Numbered from the stretch's first letter, positions 1-5,711 are shown. The stretch: 13,296 bases of DNA from Promethearchaeota archaeon (GCA_004524425.1 SDNN01000063.1:1-13296); one strand, 5' to 3'. Notes: generated from the letters alone by a model not told the origin. Made by a program: numbers and translations.

Positions 1-312
1 CTCATCCAAGTTGAAGATTACAGCCCGTTGCACTCCCATTTTATCTAATTGATCCACAAATTCTTTCACGCTCATCGTCAATTTTCTTATGTTCGGTAAA
101 AAAGGCTTTATGGCCTCTTTAAGTTCACTTACGGTTAAATTCGTTTTCATGCTGTATAACTCCTCAGCCGTCATTCCCATTAAAGGAGCAACTCTCGGCC
201 CAAAAATGTCTTTTAAATATCTCGACATCTGAGGTGGTAAAGATACTAATAAATCTATTAAAACCTCCTCAGTTGGGACGTAACATAAAGAATCAATAAT
301 CTTATACTTCAT
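1..312 (-). CDS. Amidohydrolase-like protein, N-terminal part (runs off the left edge)
   Basis: Reading leftwards from the ATG at 312-310, 104 codons stay open to the window edge, so the C-terminus is missing. The translation starts MKYKIIDSLCYVPTEEVL and ends the visible part with MGVQRAVIFNLDE. The opening strand (IIDS...) followed later by a helix-strand of the type 'MDxxGVxxAVIxxxDE' is the usual first unit of amidohydrolase-2 (TIM-barrel metal hydrolase) proteins. The normal metal motif HxH after 'ID' is not there: the matching residues read LCY. Either this copy has a changed or lost metal site, or the family is a different TIM barrel. A weak ribosome site (AAAGGA on the minus strand, about 10 bases before the ATG) supports the start. 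An upstream ATG at 320 is closed at once by TGA. It is divergent from the polymerase operon. Family assignment is an inference from a short N-terminus. Confidence 0.6.
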   Translation of the reverse strand, partial: MKYKIIDSLCYVPTEEVLIDLLVSLPPQMSRYLKDIFGPRVAPLMGMTAEELYSMKTNLTVSELKEAIKPFLPNIRKLTMSVKEFVDQLDKMGVQRAVIFNLDE

Positions 313-424
313 CAAATCATTCCTTTCTTGTTTTCAATACAGTTCATTACATGTTTAAAAAACCAATTCTATTAATCTTAGAAGATTGAAATGATATTAA
401 TAGTTTAACTAGCATGGTGTAATT

Positions 425-445
425 TTTTTGATCTTTAATCAAAAA
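425..445. repeat. Small inverted repeat in divergent intergenic region
   Basis: TTTTTGAT (425-432) and ATCAAAAA (438-445) are perfect inverted copies around a 5-base centre. It lies between the divergent amidohydrolase-like gene and the polymerase operon, just before the T-rich promoter-like stretch at 464-480. It could be an operator or a short hairpin, but 8-bp A/T-rich arms are common by chance in such DNA. Confidence 0.25.
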
Positions 446-463
446 TTAGAAAATTCTTAGCGT

Positions 464-480
464 ATTTTTTTTTAAATTTG
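464..480 (+). promoter_or_regulatory. Possible TATA-type promoter of the polymerase operon
   Basis: A run of T followed by AAATTTG lies about 30-45 bases before the ATG at 510. This is the right distance for an archaeal TATA element with a very short leader. No other promoter-like element is evident between here and the polymerase gene, which suggests one transcript for both. The box itself is low in information. Confidence 0.3.
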
Positions 481-509
481 ATAAAGAACTCTTCTTTTTG
501 GTTATGATC

Positions 510-782
510 ATGGGTCGAACGGTACCTTCTTTTAGACCAGCGCTCGAACATGAAATAGAAAGTTGGAAGGATTTTAAGCGATCTCTCCGAGCAGAAGAGA
601 AGAAGATATTTGACAAATTAATGAATTTTGCTCGAATTCATGCCGATTCTGGCAGTTTGAGTGCCCGTCCTCTGCTCTCAGAAGTACTGTTTTTTTCTTT
701 TGCGCTTGAACAAGAAAAACAAATTGAAGAACTAAAAATAAGGATAAGAGAACTAGAAAAGAAAGTCGACGGAAAGGAGTGA
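510..782 (+). CDS. Small archaeal MGRTVPSFR protein (DUF8156-like) upstream of polymerase
   Basis: This is a 90-residue protein that starts MGRTVPSFRPALEHEIESW. I recognise this N-terminus as a small archaeal family (MGRT-P-[ST]-[FY]-R, acidic helix, W), which I recall as DUF8156; its function is unknown. The C-terminal 28 or so residues (ALEQEKQIEELKIRIRELEKK) are a heptad-rich helix, likely a coiled coil, so it probably forms dimers or binds a partner. The ATG at 510 is chosen because the conserved MGRT begins there; in-frame ATG 504 and TTG 498 would only add residues before the motif. The gene ends nine bases before the polymerase start, and its last codons contain the polymerase ribosome site, so the two are probably co-translated. 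A role as an accessory factor of the polymerase is inferred from this context only. Confidence 0.8.
   Translation: MGRTVPSFRPALEHEIESWKDFKRSLRAEEKKIFDKLMNFARIHADSGSLSARPLLSEVLFFSFALEQEKQIEELKIRIRELEKKVDGKE
776..782 (+). promoter_or_regulatory. Ribosome binding site deciding the polymerase start
   Basis: GGAGTGA at 776-782, within GGAAAGGAGTGA, is one base short of the archaeal consensus GGAGGTGA. It overlaps the stop codon of the upstream small gene. The only in-frame codon at normal spacing (9 bases) is the ATT at 792. The GTG at 825 is 42 bases away, too far to be served by it. Confidence 0.7.
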
Positions 783-791
783 AGATAAAAC

Positions 792-3185
792 ATTTCCACG
801 CAATTTGAAGGTTGGCTTTTTGATGTGTCAACTTATAATGAAGGTGTAATTCTTTGGGTAAAAAGGAATGAAAAAATCCTGAAAATCATCCAAAAATATA
901 CTCCTGAATTCTTTGCAGTCCCTAAAAAGAATATTGGTGCTGATTTCAGAAGACTAAGCCGCATTCTTGCTTCACATCCGAATGTGGCCCGCGTGAGAAC
1001 ATGCGAAAAATACGTGAAATTAGAAGATCACGAAAAGACGAAGATATTCGGGGTTGCGGTTTCCAAACCGTCAAAATTCAAAACTACCATTAAAGAAATC
1101 AACAAAATAGATCTTTTCACATTGTATAACACGGATCTTCCTATTTCACAGATGTATTTCTATGAAAATGATCTTTTCCCTTTATCATTTTGTAGGTTTA
1201 AAGTCAGAATTGATAAAAAAAGCGATAAAACCAACATAATGCATCTAATCTCTTTAGAACTTAGGGATGATAACGAAAAGCTTTTTTATGATTTACCTCC
1301 CCTTAAAGCAGTATGGTTAGATATAAAAGTACAGCAACAGGGAATGCGAGCATATTATAACGAACCGCTAGCTTATGCAGAAATTAGTATTGTTGAGAGA
1401 GATGCGAAAAATGACATCCCTCGAGCAGATGGTTTAAGAAAAAGAAAAATCTTCATTGATAAAGCTGATGAGGCAGACAATTTAAGATCAATTAATGACG
1501 TAATTGAAAAGCTTGATCCTGATATTATTTTGACTCAAGGAGGAGATGAATTCATTTTTCCTTACTTGGCCGCTCGGGCTTCTGTTAATGGCTTGTCAAA
1601 GGACGTCTATTTCTCGAGAGATAAAACACCATTAAAAAACTGCATTTTCGATCTTTCAGGAGGAACGGATCATTACATGTCGTATGGGATCATACGGCGA
1701 AGATCAAAAACACAGGTGTATTTCACTGGTAGGTTTCACTTAGACACGACAGCATATGGAAGCCTGCATTTTAGCGAAGGAAACATTCCTGGTGTGATTG
1801 AAGTAGCTCGAATATCTAGGGTGCCATTACAGCGATTATGTAGGATCACGATTGGAGGAGCGCTTCAATCCATCCAATTTTATAATGCTTACAAGCTGGA
1901 TCATCTGATTCCTCCCTTCAAGAAAAGTCCCGAAGAATTTCGAAGTGGCATGGATTTGATCATGAGTGACAGAGGCGGGCACATATTCGAACCAATGATT
2001 GGAGTTTTTGATCACGTGGTAGAATTAGACTTCTCCTCAATGTATCCCTCTCTAATGGCTAACTTTAACATTTCCTCTGAAACATTGAATTGCAAGTGCT
2101 GTGAAAGTGATGGTACTGGAATAAAGGTACCCGGGTTGAATTATCATATTTGCTCCAAAAGAGAAGGAATTATCTCAAAATCTATTCGTCTACCTTTGAC
2201 AAAACGGTTGCGATGTAAAGAGCATGTCCGAAAAACAGGAGATCTCAGATATAAATTCACCGATATTGCACTAAAATGGGTGCTTGTTGTAAGTTTTGGA
2301 TATTTAGGTTTTAAAAATGCGCGTTTTGGTAAAATAGAAGCGCATCAGACTGTATGTGCTTTTGCCCGTGAATTTCTTTTGCGTTCTGCAGAAATTGCCA
2401 GGGAATACGGCTGTAAAATCATTCATGGTATTGTGGATTCAATGTGGCTCAAAGATACGAAAGGGAGATCTCCTCAAGAATTTGACAAAATAACACAAAA
2501 AATTGCGCAGAGAATTACGGAAGAAACGAGCATCCAGATGAGCTGGGATGGACATTTCAACATTATTGTGTTTTTACCGTCTCGAGCAGAGCCTGATGTT
2601 CCCGCTCTTAGTCATTATTGGGGTATCAAAAACAATGGAGAGCTCAAGGTGAGAGGTATCGAGGTTAGACGTAGAGATGTACCTAAAATCATAAAGGATG
2701 CTCAATATGCGTTCATAAATATTTTTCAAGGAGTTTGTTCTATTTCGCAATTCATCGAGAGAATACCAAAAGCTAAAAAAATGCTTCAAGAATATGCAGA
2801 AAAAATTGTTTCGGGTAAGATTTCTCGGGATGAGCTTACAATCAAGCAAAGAATTTCAAGAAAGCCTTCTGACTATAAGGTCAATTCATATCAAGCTGTT
2901 GCTGCTAGACAATTGGAACGCACCGGGACAATCGCATCCCCTGGTAAAAATGTGAGATATATCATTCTTAATGCGGAGGCAGATCCGCAGTTTCCAGAGA
3001 AGAAAGTAATCCTCTCAGCTCTCTATGATCCGAAGAAACATCAATATGATAAAAAAAAGTATATCGAATTGCTAAAAAGAGCTTTCGAAAATATATTTCC
3101 CTTTGATTTTCCTGAACTTGAAAATCTATTGAAGATAGATTTTAATCAAACATCAATTCAAAAAGATTTATCTTGTTTTATTTGA
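792..3185 (+). CDS. polB2: Divergent family-B DNA polymerase, PolB2-like, with damaged active-site motifs
   Basis: This is a 797-residue family-B DNA polymerase. The visible order is an N-terminal domain (GWLFDV near residues 7-12, typical of archaeal PolB), an exonuclease-like domain, then palm and fingers. Motif A is intact (DFSSMYPS, Asp413). Motif B reads KWVLVVSFGYLGF (Lys495, Tyr504) in place of Kx3NSxYG. Motif C reads HGIVDSMW, so the usual DTD keeps only its second Asp (Asp549). The exonuclease motifs are also eroded: Exo I is LDIK (Asp177, Glu replaced by Lys179) and Exo II has FIFPYL, with Ile255 where the catalytic Asp should be. This pattern matches the archaeal PolB2 ('inactivated') group, for which Sulfolobus Dpo2 is implicated in damage-tolerant, mutagenic synthesis. 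A Cys cluster (CKCC...C) follows motif A. ATT792 is taken as the start because GWLFDV lies before the first GTG (825) and TAA closes the frame at 786. The motif comparisons were done by eye. Confidence 0.9.
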   Translation: MSTQFEGWLFDVSTYNEGVILWVKRNEKILKIIQKYTPEFFAVPKKNIGADFRRLSRILASHPNVARVRTCEKYVKLEDHEKTKIFGVAVSKPSKFKTTIKEINKIDLFTLYNTDLPISQMYFYENDLFPLSFCRFKVRIDKKSDKTNIMHLISLELRDDNEKLFYDLPPLKAVWLDIKVQQQGMRAYYNEPLAYAEISIVERDAKNDIPRADGLRKRKIFIDKADEADNLRSINDVIEKLDPDIILTQGGDEFIFPYLAARASVNGLSKDVYFSRDKTPLKNCIFDLSGGTDHYMSYGIIRRRSKTQVYFTGRFHLDTTAYGSLHFSEGNIPGVIEVARISRVPLQRLCRITIGGALQSIQFYNAYKLDHLIPPFKKSPEEFRSGMDLIMSDRGGHIFEPMIGVFDHVVELDFSSMYPSLMANFNISSETLNCKCCESDGTGIKVPGLNYHICSKREGIISKSIRLPLTKRLRCKEHVRKTGDLRYKFTDIALKWVLVVSFGYLGFKNARFGKIEAHQTVCAFAREFLLRSAEIAREYGCKIIHGIVDSMWLKDTKGRSPQEFDKITQKIAQRITEETSIQMSWDGHFNIIVFLPSRAEPDVPALSHYWGIKNNGELKVRGIEVRRRDVPKIIKDAQYAFINIFQGVCSISQFIERIPKAKKMLQEYAEKIVSGKISRDELTIKQRISRKPSDYKVNSYQAVAARQLERTGTIASPGKNVRYIILNAEADPQFPEKKVILSALYDPKKHQYDKKKYIELLKRAFENIFPFDFPELENLLKIDFNQTSIQKDLSCFI

Positions 3186-3190
3186 TCATG

Positions 3191-3252
3191 GTTTTTTCTA
3201 AGCGTTAATTCTGTGTTTGAATATTTAGAAAACTCACACTCCGTTTGAGTTT
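3191..3252 (+). terminator. Possible polymerase terminator: T6 run and downstream hairpin
   Basis: Six bases after the polymerase stop there is a T6 run (3192-3197), the usual archaeal intrinsic termination signal. Further on, AAACTCA (3230-3236) and TGAGTTT (3246-3252) form a 7-bp inverted repeat with a 9-base loop, followed by TTATTTAT. The hairpin could equally belong to the leader or promoter of the next small gene. Confidence 0.35.
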
Positions 3253-3279
3253 ATTTATGAATATAATAAACATTAAATC

Positions 3280-3453
3280 ATGTCAAAAGCAATTTCGTAT
3301 TATGATTGGGAACAAAGTTTAAGAAAAAAAACACCATTACATAATGTTTTAAGAACACGAGATACTTTTTCTGAAATAAAATTAAATTCCCTTGGACTTT
3401 CTGATGTCGAATTTAAAGATTTTATGAAAAAATGGAAAGAAGATAATCTTTAA
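3280..3453 (+). CDS. Small protein of unrecognised family, first of a tandem paralogous pair
   Basis: This 57-residue ORF runs from the ATG at 3280 to TAA. It begins MSKAISYYDWEQSLRKK and ends FMKKWKEDNL. I do not recognise the family. It is believed real because the next ORF, at 3629, encodes a clear relative. Both share the N-terminal block MSKxxS[YF]YDWE, a basic patch after it, and the C-terminal block KxNS[LI]G[LM][ST]DxxFxxFMKKWKxxN, with a variable middle. By hand about 22 of 57 positions are identical, all in the two end blocks, which is not expected of random frames. The protein is basic, with no membrane segment and no cysteine. The last 20 or so residues look like an amphipathic helix ending in a Trp/Lys-rich patch. 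No strong ribosome site is seen. It lies between the polymerase operon and the convergent GMP synthase gene. Confidence 0.7.
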   Translation: MSKAISYYDWEQSLRKKTPLHNVLRTRDTFSEIKLNSLGLSDVEFKDFMKKWKEDNL

Positions 3454-3565
3454 CAGATAAAATCCATTTTTGAAGGAATTTTTCACTATTCCTATCACTA
3501 TAACTTCCACTCTTTTCTCTTAAATCCGTTACGTTGAGACGAAAATGATCTTTTTTACATAATTG

Positions 3566-3575
3566 TTTAAATAAT
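3566..3575 (+). promoter_or_regulatory. Possible TATA element before the second small paralogue
   Basis: TTTAAATAAT at 3566-3575 is an AT-only box about 55-60 bases before the ATG at 3629, leaving room for a leader of some 30 bases. The whole 175-base spacer between the two small paralogues (3454-3628) is AT-rich with no other gene visible. This makes separate transcription plausible but unproven. Confidence 0.25.
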
Positions 3576-3628
3576 TTCTTATATTGTTTTATCAAATTTG
3601 TAAAAATATTAACTAAATCTCTTTTTAC

Positions 3629-3808
3629 ATGTCAAAACTAAAATCTTTTTATGACTGGGAATCAAATTTCAAGAAAAGAGCTGTCTTTGATAAAAATTCG
3701 GAGAAGAGTAGTTCAAACGGGAATATAAAAAGGAAGGTTAATTCAATAGGTATGACTGATGAATTATTTAGAATTTTCATGAAAAAATGGAAAAATATCA
3801 ATTTTTAA
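3629..3808 (+). CDS. Small protein of unrecognised family, second of a tandem paralogous pair
   Basis: This 59-residue ORF begins MSKLKSFYDWESNFKKR and ends FMKKWKNINF. Aligned with the 57-residue ORF at 3280, it keeps MSK, S-[YF]-YDWE, NS[IL]G[ML][TS]D, F and FMKKWK, with two extra residues in a Ser/Asn/Lys-rich middle (KSSSNGN). The substitutions between the copies are mostly conservative (Y/F, L/F, R/K, L/I/M, S/T) and the variable middle looks like a flexible linker, so both copies appear to be under protein-level selection. The protein is strongly basic. The gene ends 23 bases from the stop of the convergent GMP synthase gene. No function can be assigned; binding of nucleic acid or a partner through the aromatic and basic patches would be a guess. 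Confidence 0.7.
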   Translation: MSKLKSFYDWESNFKKRAVFDKNSEKSSSNGNIKRKVNSIGMTDELFRIFMKKWKNINF

Positions 3809-3811
3809 ATT

Positions 3812-3817
3812 AAAAAA
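3812..3817 (-). terminator. T-run terminator of the GMP synthase gene
   Basis: Six A on the plus strand (3812-3817) give a T6 run on the minus-strand transcript 15 bases after the GMP synthase stop. It sits in the 23-base gap between convergent genes. Archaeal termination commonly uses such T-runs without a stem. Confidence 0.4.
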
Positions 3818-3831
3818 TCAATTTTCAAATT

Positions 3832-5019
3832 TTATACATATTCTATTGTAGCTGGTGGTTTGGGAGTGACATCATAAAAGATGGCTTTCGTTTCTGGAAA
3901 TTCAAGAATTTTTTCCCTAAGATTGGCCATTAAAGTAAATGGTAAATTCGTGACTTCTGCTGTTCTTGCATCTTTACTATTAATGCTTCTTATTATCACA
4001 TCATATACTCCTTTATCCTGAAAGTCCAATTCGTATAACATTCTCGAATATCCCACCAGATGAGACGCATTTTTAGTGAGTTTGGTATGATCCCATTGGC
4101 ACCTAACACATAAAGGAACTTCATAAATCCTCTTTCCCTTAAATACACCAGTAACCTTTGAATTTAAGATATTCAGACCGATAGCAGCAAATACCTGAAA
4201 GGGTTCTTGCTGATTTCTGTCATTGATGATCATTGGAGTCCCATAGTTCTCATTATAAAACTCTTCAACGGAAGATTCAACTATATCATGAACCTTTTTT
4301 TCAAATGATAGGTTCTCCTTATTCACGGGACCAATAATTCTGGCAGAAAGTGCAGGACCGGGAAAGGCTTTTCTATAAATTAATTCTGGGGGCATGTTGA
4401 GGTATTTAAGAATTTTCCGTACTTCGTGTTTAGTTAAGCTTGCTACGGGCTGGATCGTTGCTTCAACTTCATATTCGATGTTTAAATTGTGCTGGCTCTT
4501 TATAAATCCATTAATGTTTTCTTCCATCAATTTTCTTTCTTGTTGGACGCTCATGGTCTCCTTTAAATCAGAAATCTTTATTCCAAAACTCTCTTCAATA
4601 TCAGGTAAAATGGTACCGTCTGCCAGTAGATCACAACTTTCGTCTTTAATCACCTTGCTTATTATCTCTGAATAGGCATTTTTAAACAATTTTCTCTTTT
4701 CTTCAGCATCTGCTACTCCAAAAATCTTGGGCAGAAATTCCTTTCTAATATCAACTATAATGACATCAGGAAATAATTTTTTTACATGCTCTCTTTCCTC
4801 AATCCCTCTAATCAACCTCATTAATCCATGGTCTATAAAAACAGGTATGACGTTAACTTTTGCTTTTTTTAACAATAGATATGTCAGCGCACTATCTATC
4901 CCTCCTGAGAGAGCACAAAAAACTTTTTTATCTTGTGAGTGTTTATTTATGAATTCAACAGCCATCTCCACGAATCTTTCAGGTTCACGTGGCGCTTCAA
5001 TTAAACGATGATTAAGCAT
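3832..5019 (-). CDS. guaA: GMP synthase ATP-pyrophosphatase subunit, divergent
   Basis: This 395-residue PP-loop protein resembles the ATPase subunit of GMP synthase, which adenylates XMP and accepts ammonia to make GMP. Visible signatures are the PP-loop ALSGGIDSAL (SGGIDS 38-43), FIDHGLMR (62-69), DGTILPDIEES (134-144), FPGPALSARIIG (219-230) and the C-terminal end DVTPKPPATIEYV (383-395), which corresponds to the XMP/dimerisation domain. There is no glutaminase domain, as in archaea where a separate subunit supplies ammonia, and none is nearby. It is longer than the usual archaeal subunit (about 310). There is extra sequence after PDIEES, and the canonical KSHHNVGGLP reads KSQHNLNIE. CVRCQW (304-309) adds a Cys pair. 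ATG 5019 is preferred because a TTTTAAAA box (5037-5048) would place the mRNA 5' end right at it; ATG 5034 would add five residues. A changed substrate is possible. Confidence 0.8.
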   Translation of the reverse strand: MLNHRLIEAPREPERFVEMAVEFINKHSQDKKVFCALSGGIDSALTYLLLKKAKVNVIPVFIDHGLMRLIRGIEEREHVKKLFPDVIIVDIRKEFLPKIFGVADAEEKRKLFKNAYSEIISKVIKDESCDLLADGTILPDIEESFGIKISDLKETMSVQQERKLMEENINGFIKSQHNLNIEYEVEATIQPVASLTKHEVRKILKYLNMPPELIYRKAFPGPALSARIIGPVNKENLSFEKKVHDIVESSVEEFYNENYGTPMIINDRNQQEPFQVFAAIGLNILNSKVTGVFKGKRIYEVPLCVRCQWDHTKLTKNASHLVGYSRMLYELDFQDKGVYDVIIRSINSKDARTAEVTNLPFTLMANLREKILEFPETKAIFYDVTPKPPATIEYV

Positions 5020-5036
5020 GAAATAAAATAGCATTT

Positions 5037-5048
5037 AAATTTTAAAAG
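5037..5048 (-). promoter_or_regulatory. TATA element of the GMP synthase gene
   Basis: On the minus strand the sequence reads CTTTTAAAATTT. Its centre is about 25 bases upstream of the ATG at 5019, so a leaderless or nearly leaderless mRNA starting at that ATG is expected. This was used to choose the downstream start. Confidence 0.45.
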
Positions 5049-5161
5049 AATGCTTATTAAAGCGTTATGAATTAATCAAAAAGCAGAATTTTGCAAGGTC
5101 TGCTTCAAATCTCTAAAAATATAGTTGTAATATGATTAAACCTAATATTTTTAAGAAAAAA

Positions 5162-5169
5162 TTTATATA
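5162..5169 (+). promoter_or_regulatory. Strong TATA box before a 24-codon ORF
   Basis: TTTATATA preceded by an A-rich stretch (5156-5161, BRE-like) is the best archaeal TATA element in the window. With normal spacing, transcription would start near 5190-5193, only a few bases before the ATG at 5195. The same octamer occurs at 5704. Confidence 0.6.
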
Positions 5170-5194
5170 CAACCACGAGATAATATTTATAATA

Positions 5195-5269
5195 ATGAGT
5201 TTAAGTAATACTGCTGCGGATAAATTAATTGGTTTAGGAATATTAGGCGTAGTAGTAGTATTACTATAA
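5195..5269 (+). CDS. 24-residue hydrophobic micro-ORF
   Basis: This ORF starts at ATG 5195 and encodes MSLSNTAADKLIGLG followed by a short all-hydrophobic tail (ILGVVVVLL) and TAA. The four Val codons are a GTA repeat. The short polar head with one Asp-Lys pair and a hydrophobic C-terminal half resembles a tiny tail-anchored membrane peptide, though the hydrophobic segment is on the short side for a full transmembrane helix. Support comes from context: a strong TTTATATA box predicts an mRNA starting within a few bases of this ATG (leaderless translation), and a long perfect stem-loop begins right at the stop codon. It could also be a short leader ORF or part of a non-coding RNA. No family is recognised. 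Confidence 0.4.
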   Translation: MSLSNTAADKLIGLGILGVVVVLL

Positions 5270-5327
5270 GTCAAGCAAACAAATTGACCTTTTTCTTATA
5301 AATTTTTCTCTTGTTTGTTTGCTTGGC
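5270..5327 (+). repeat. Long perfect inverted repeat / stem-loop
   Basis: CAAGCAAACAAA (5272-5283) and TTTGTTTGCTTG (5314-5325) are perfect inverted copies. A T-G wobble and a G-C pair extend the stem to 14 pairs (5270-5271 with 5326-5327). The loop is 30 bases and T-rich (CTTTTTCTTATAAATTTTTCTC). The stem contains G and C in an otherwise A/T-rich spacer, so chance is unlikely. It starts right after the 24-codon ORF. It could be a terminator or 3'-end stabiliser of that transcript, the body of a small RNA, or a protein site. Two T5 runs lie in the loop. Confidence 0.6.
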
Positions 5328-5394
5328 GCATGAAATTTATTTGAACTAGGTCATATTTGTTTGATTCTTAAGATCGCATAAAAAAATGAGATTT

Positions 5395-5403
5395 AGGAGG
5401 TGA
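5395..5403 (+). promoter_or_regulatory. Consensus Shine-Dalgarno of the 45-codon ORF
   Basis: AGGAGGTGA is a full-length match to the archaeal anti-Shine-Dalgarno, with six bases from GGAGG to the ATG at 5407. No other gene in the window has such a complete site, so this points to active translation of the small ORF. Confidence 0.65.
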
Positions 5404-5406
5404 AAT

Positions 5407-5544
5407 ATGACTTTAATTACAGAGGAAGGAACTACAATGCTGGAGATTGAAGAAAAATCTTTTGATAAAACCAATTTTTTTGATTGTTCGAGATTTTTCA
5501 TGCCAGCAGAATGTATTATTTCTGAAAAGAAAATAGCGTGGTAA
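5407..5544 (+). CDS. 45-residue protein of unknown family with a perfect ribosome site
   Basis: This ORF runs from ATG 5407 to TAA 5544 and encodes 45 residues. The N-terminal half is acidic (MTLITEEGTTMLEIEEKSFD). The C-terminal half holds FFDCSRFFMPAEC, with two cysteines and four phenylalanines, and ends EKKIAW. There is no membrane segment. The full-consensus AGGAGGTGA at the right spacing is the main reason to call it. No homologue is recognised. The acidic-leader/Cys-core layout is superficially like a peptide precursor, but no modification enzyme is present in the window, so that idea is only speculation. A longer minus-strand frame overlaps it, but that frame lacks a ribosome site and has low-complexity A/T coding. 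Confidence 0.5.
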   Translation: MTLITEEGTTMLEIEEKSFDKTNFFDCSRFFMPAECIISEKKIAW

Positions 5545-5638
5545 TATTTGTTAAAATTGTAAATTTTCCAATTTAAAATGATCAATATCAATTTTTAAAT
5601 ATTCTACGGCTAAAAACCAAGTTTAATCAATTTGCTTT

Positions 5639-5660
5639 TTAATTAAATTAATTTAATTAA
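5639..5660. repeat. 22-bp perfect A/T palindrome
   Basis: A perfect palindrome of A and T only is centred between 5649 and 5650, and a second A/T palindrome (ATATTAATTAATAT) lies at 5725-5738. Both flank the TTTATATA box at 5704, so they might be operator sites. In DNA this rich in A/T such palindromes arise easily, so biological meaning is uncertain. Confidence 0.3.
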
Positions 5661-5703
5661 TTATATTATCTCGTTATGCTTTCTGGCTTATCTAATCCAA
5701 AGA

Positions 5704-5711
5704 TTTATATA
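5704..5711 (+). promoter_or_regulatory. TATA box of the 65-codon gene
   Basis: TTTATATA is identical to the box at 5162. It predicts a start near 5735 and a leader of about 60 bases before the ATG at 5797. Confidence 0.5.

Noticed and set aside
825..3185. Polymerase gene starting at GTG 825
   Set aside because: The conserved GWLFDV block is encoded just upstream and would be cut off. The good ribosome site at 776-782 is 42 bases away and fits ATT 792 instead.
498..3185. Small MGRTVPSFR gene and polymerase as one fused gene (they share a reading frame)
   Set aside because: A TGA (780-782) and a TAA (786-788) separate them, and a ribosome site sits at the junction, so two proteins are made. 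A readthrough fusion is not supported.
5407..5544. RiPP (modified peptide) precursor reading of the 45-codon ORF
   Set aside because: The acidic leader and Cys/Phe core are suggestive, but there is no modifying enzyme, protease or exporter in the window, so it is kept only as an unknown small protein.
5346..5591. 81-residue minus-strand ORF opposite the 45-codon ORF
   Set aside because: It has no ribosome site and a low-complexity Ile/Leu/Ser/Asn composition typical of antisense A/T-rich DNA. The plus-strand ORF has a full Shine-Dalgarno.
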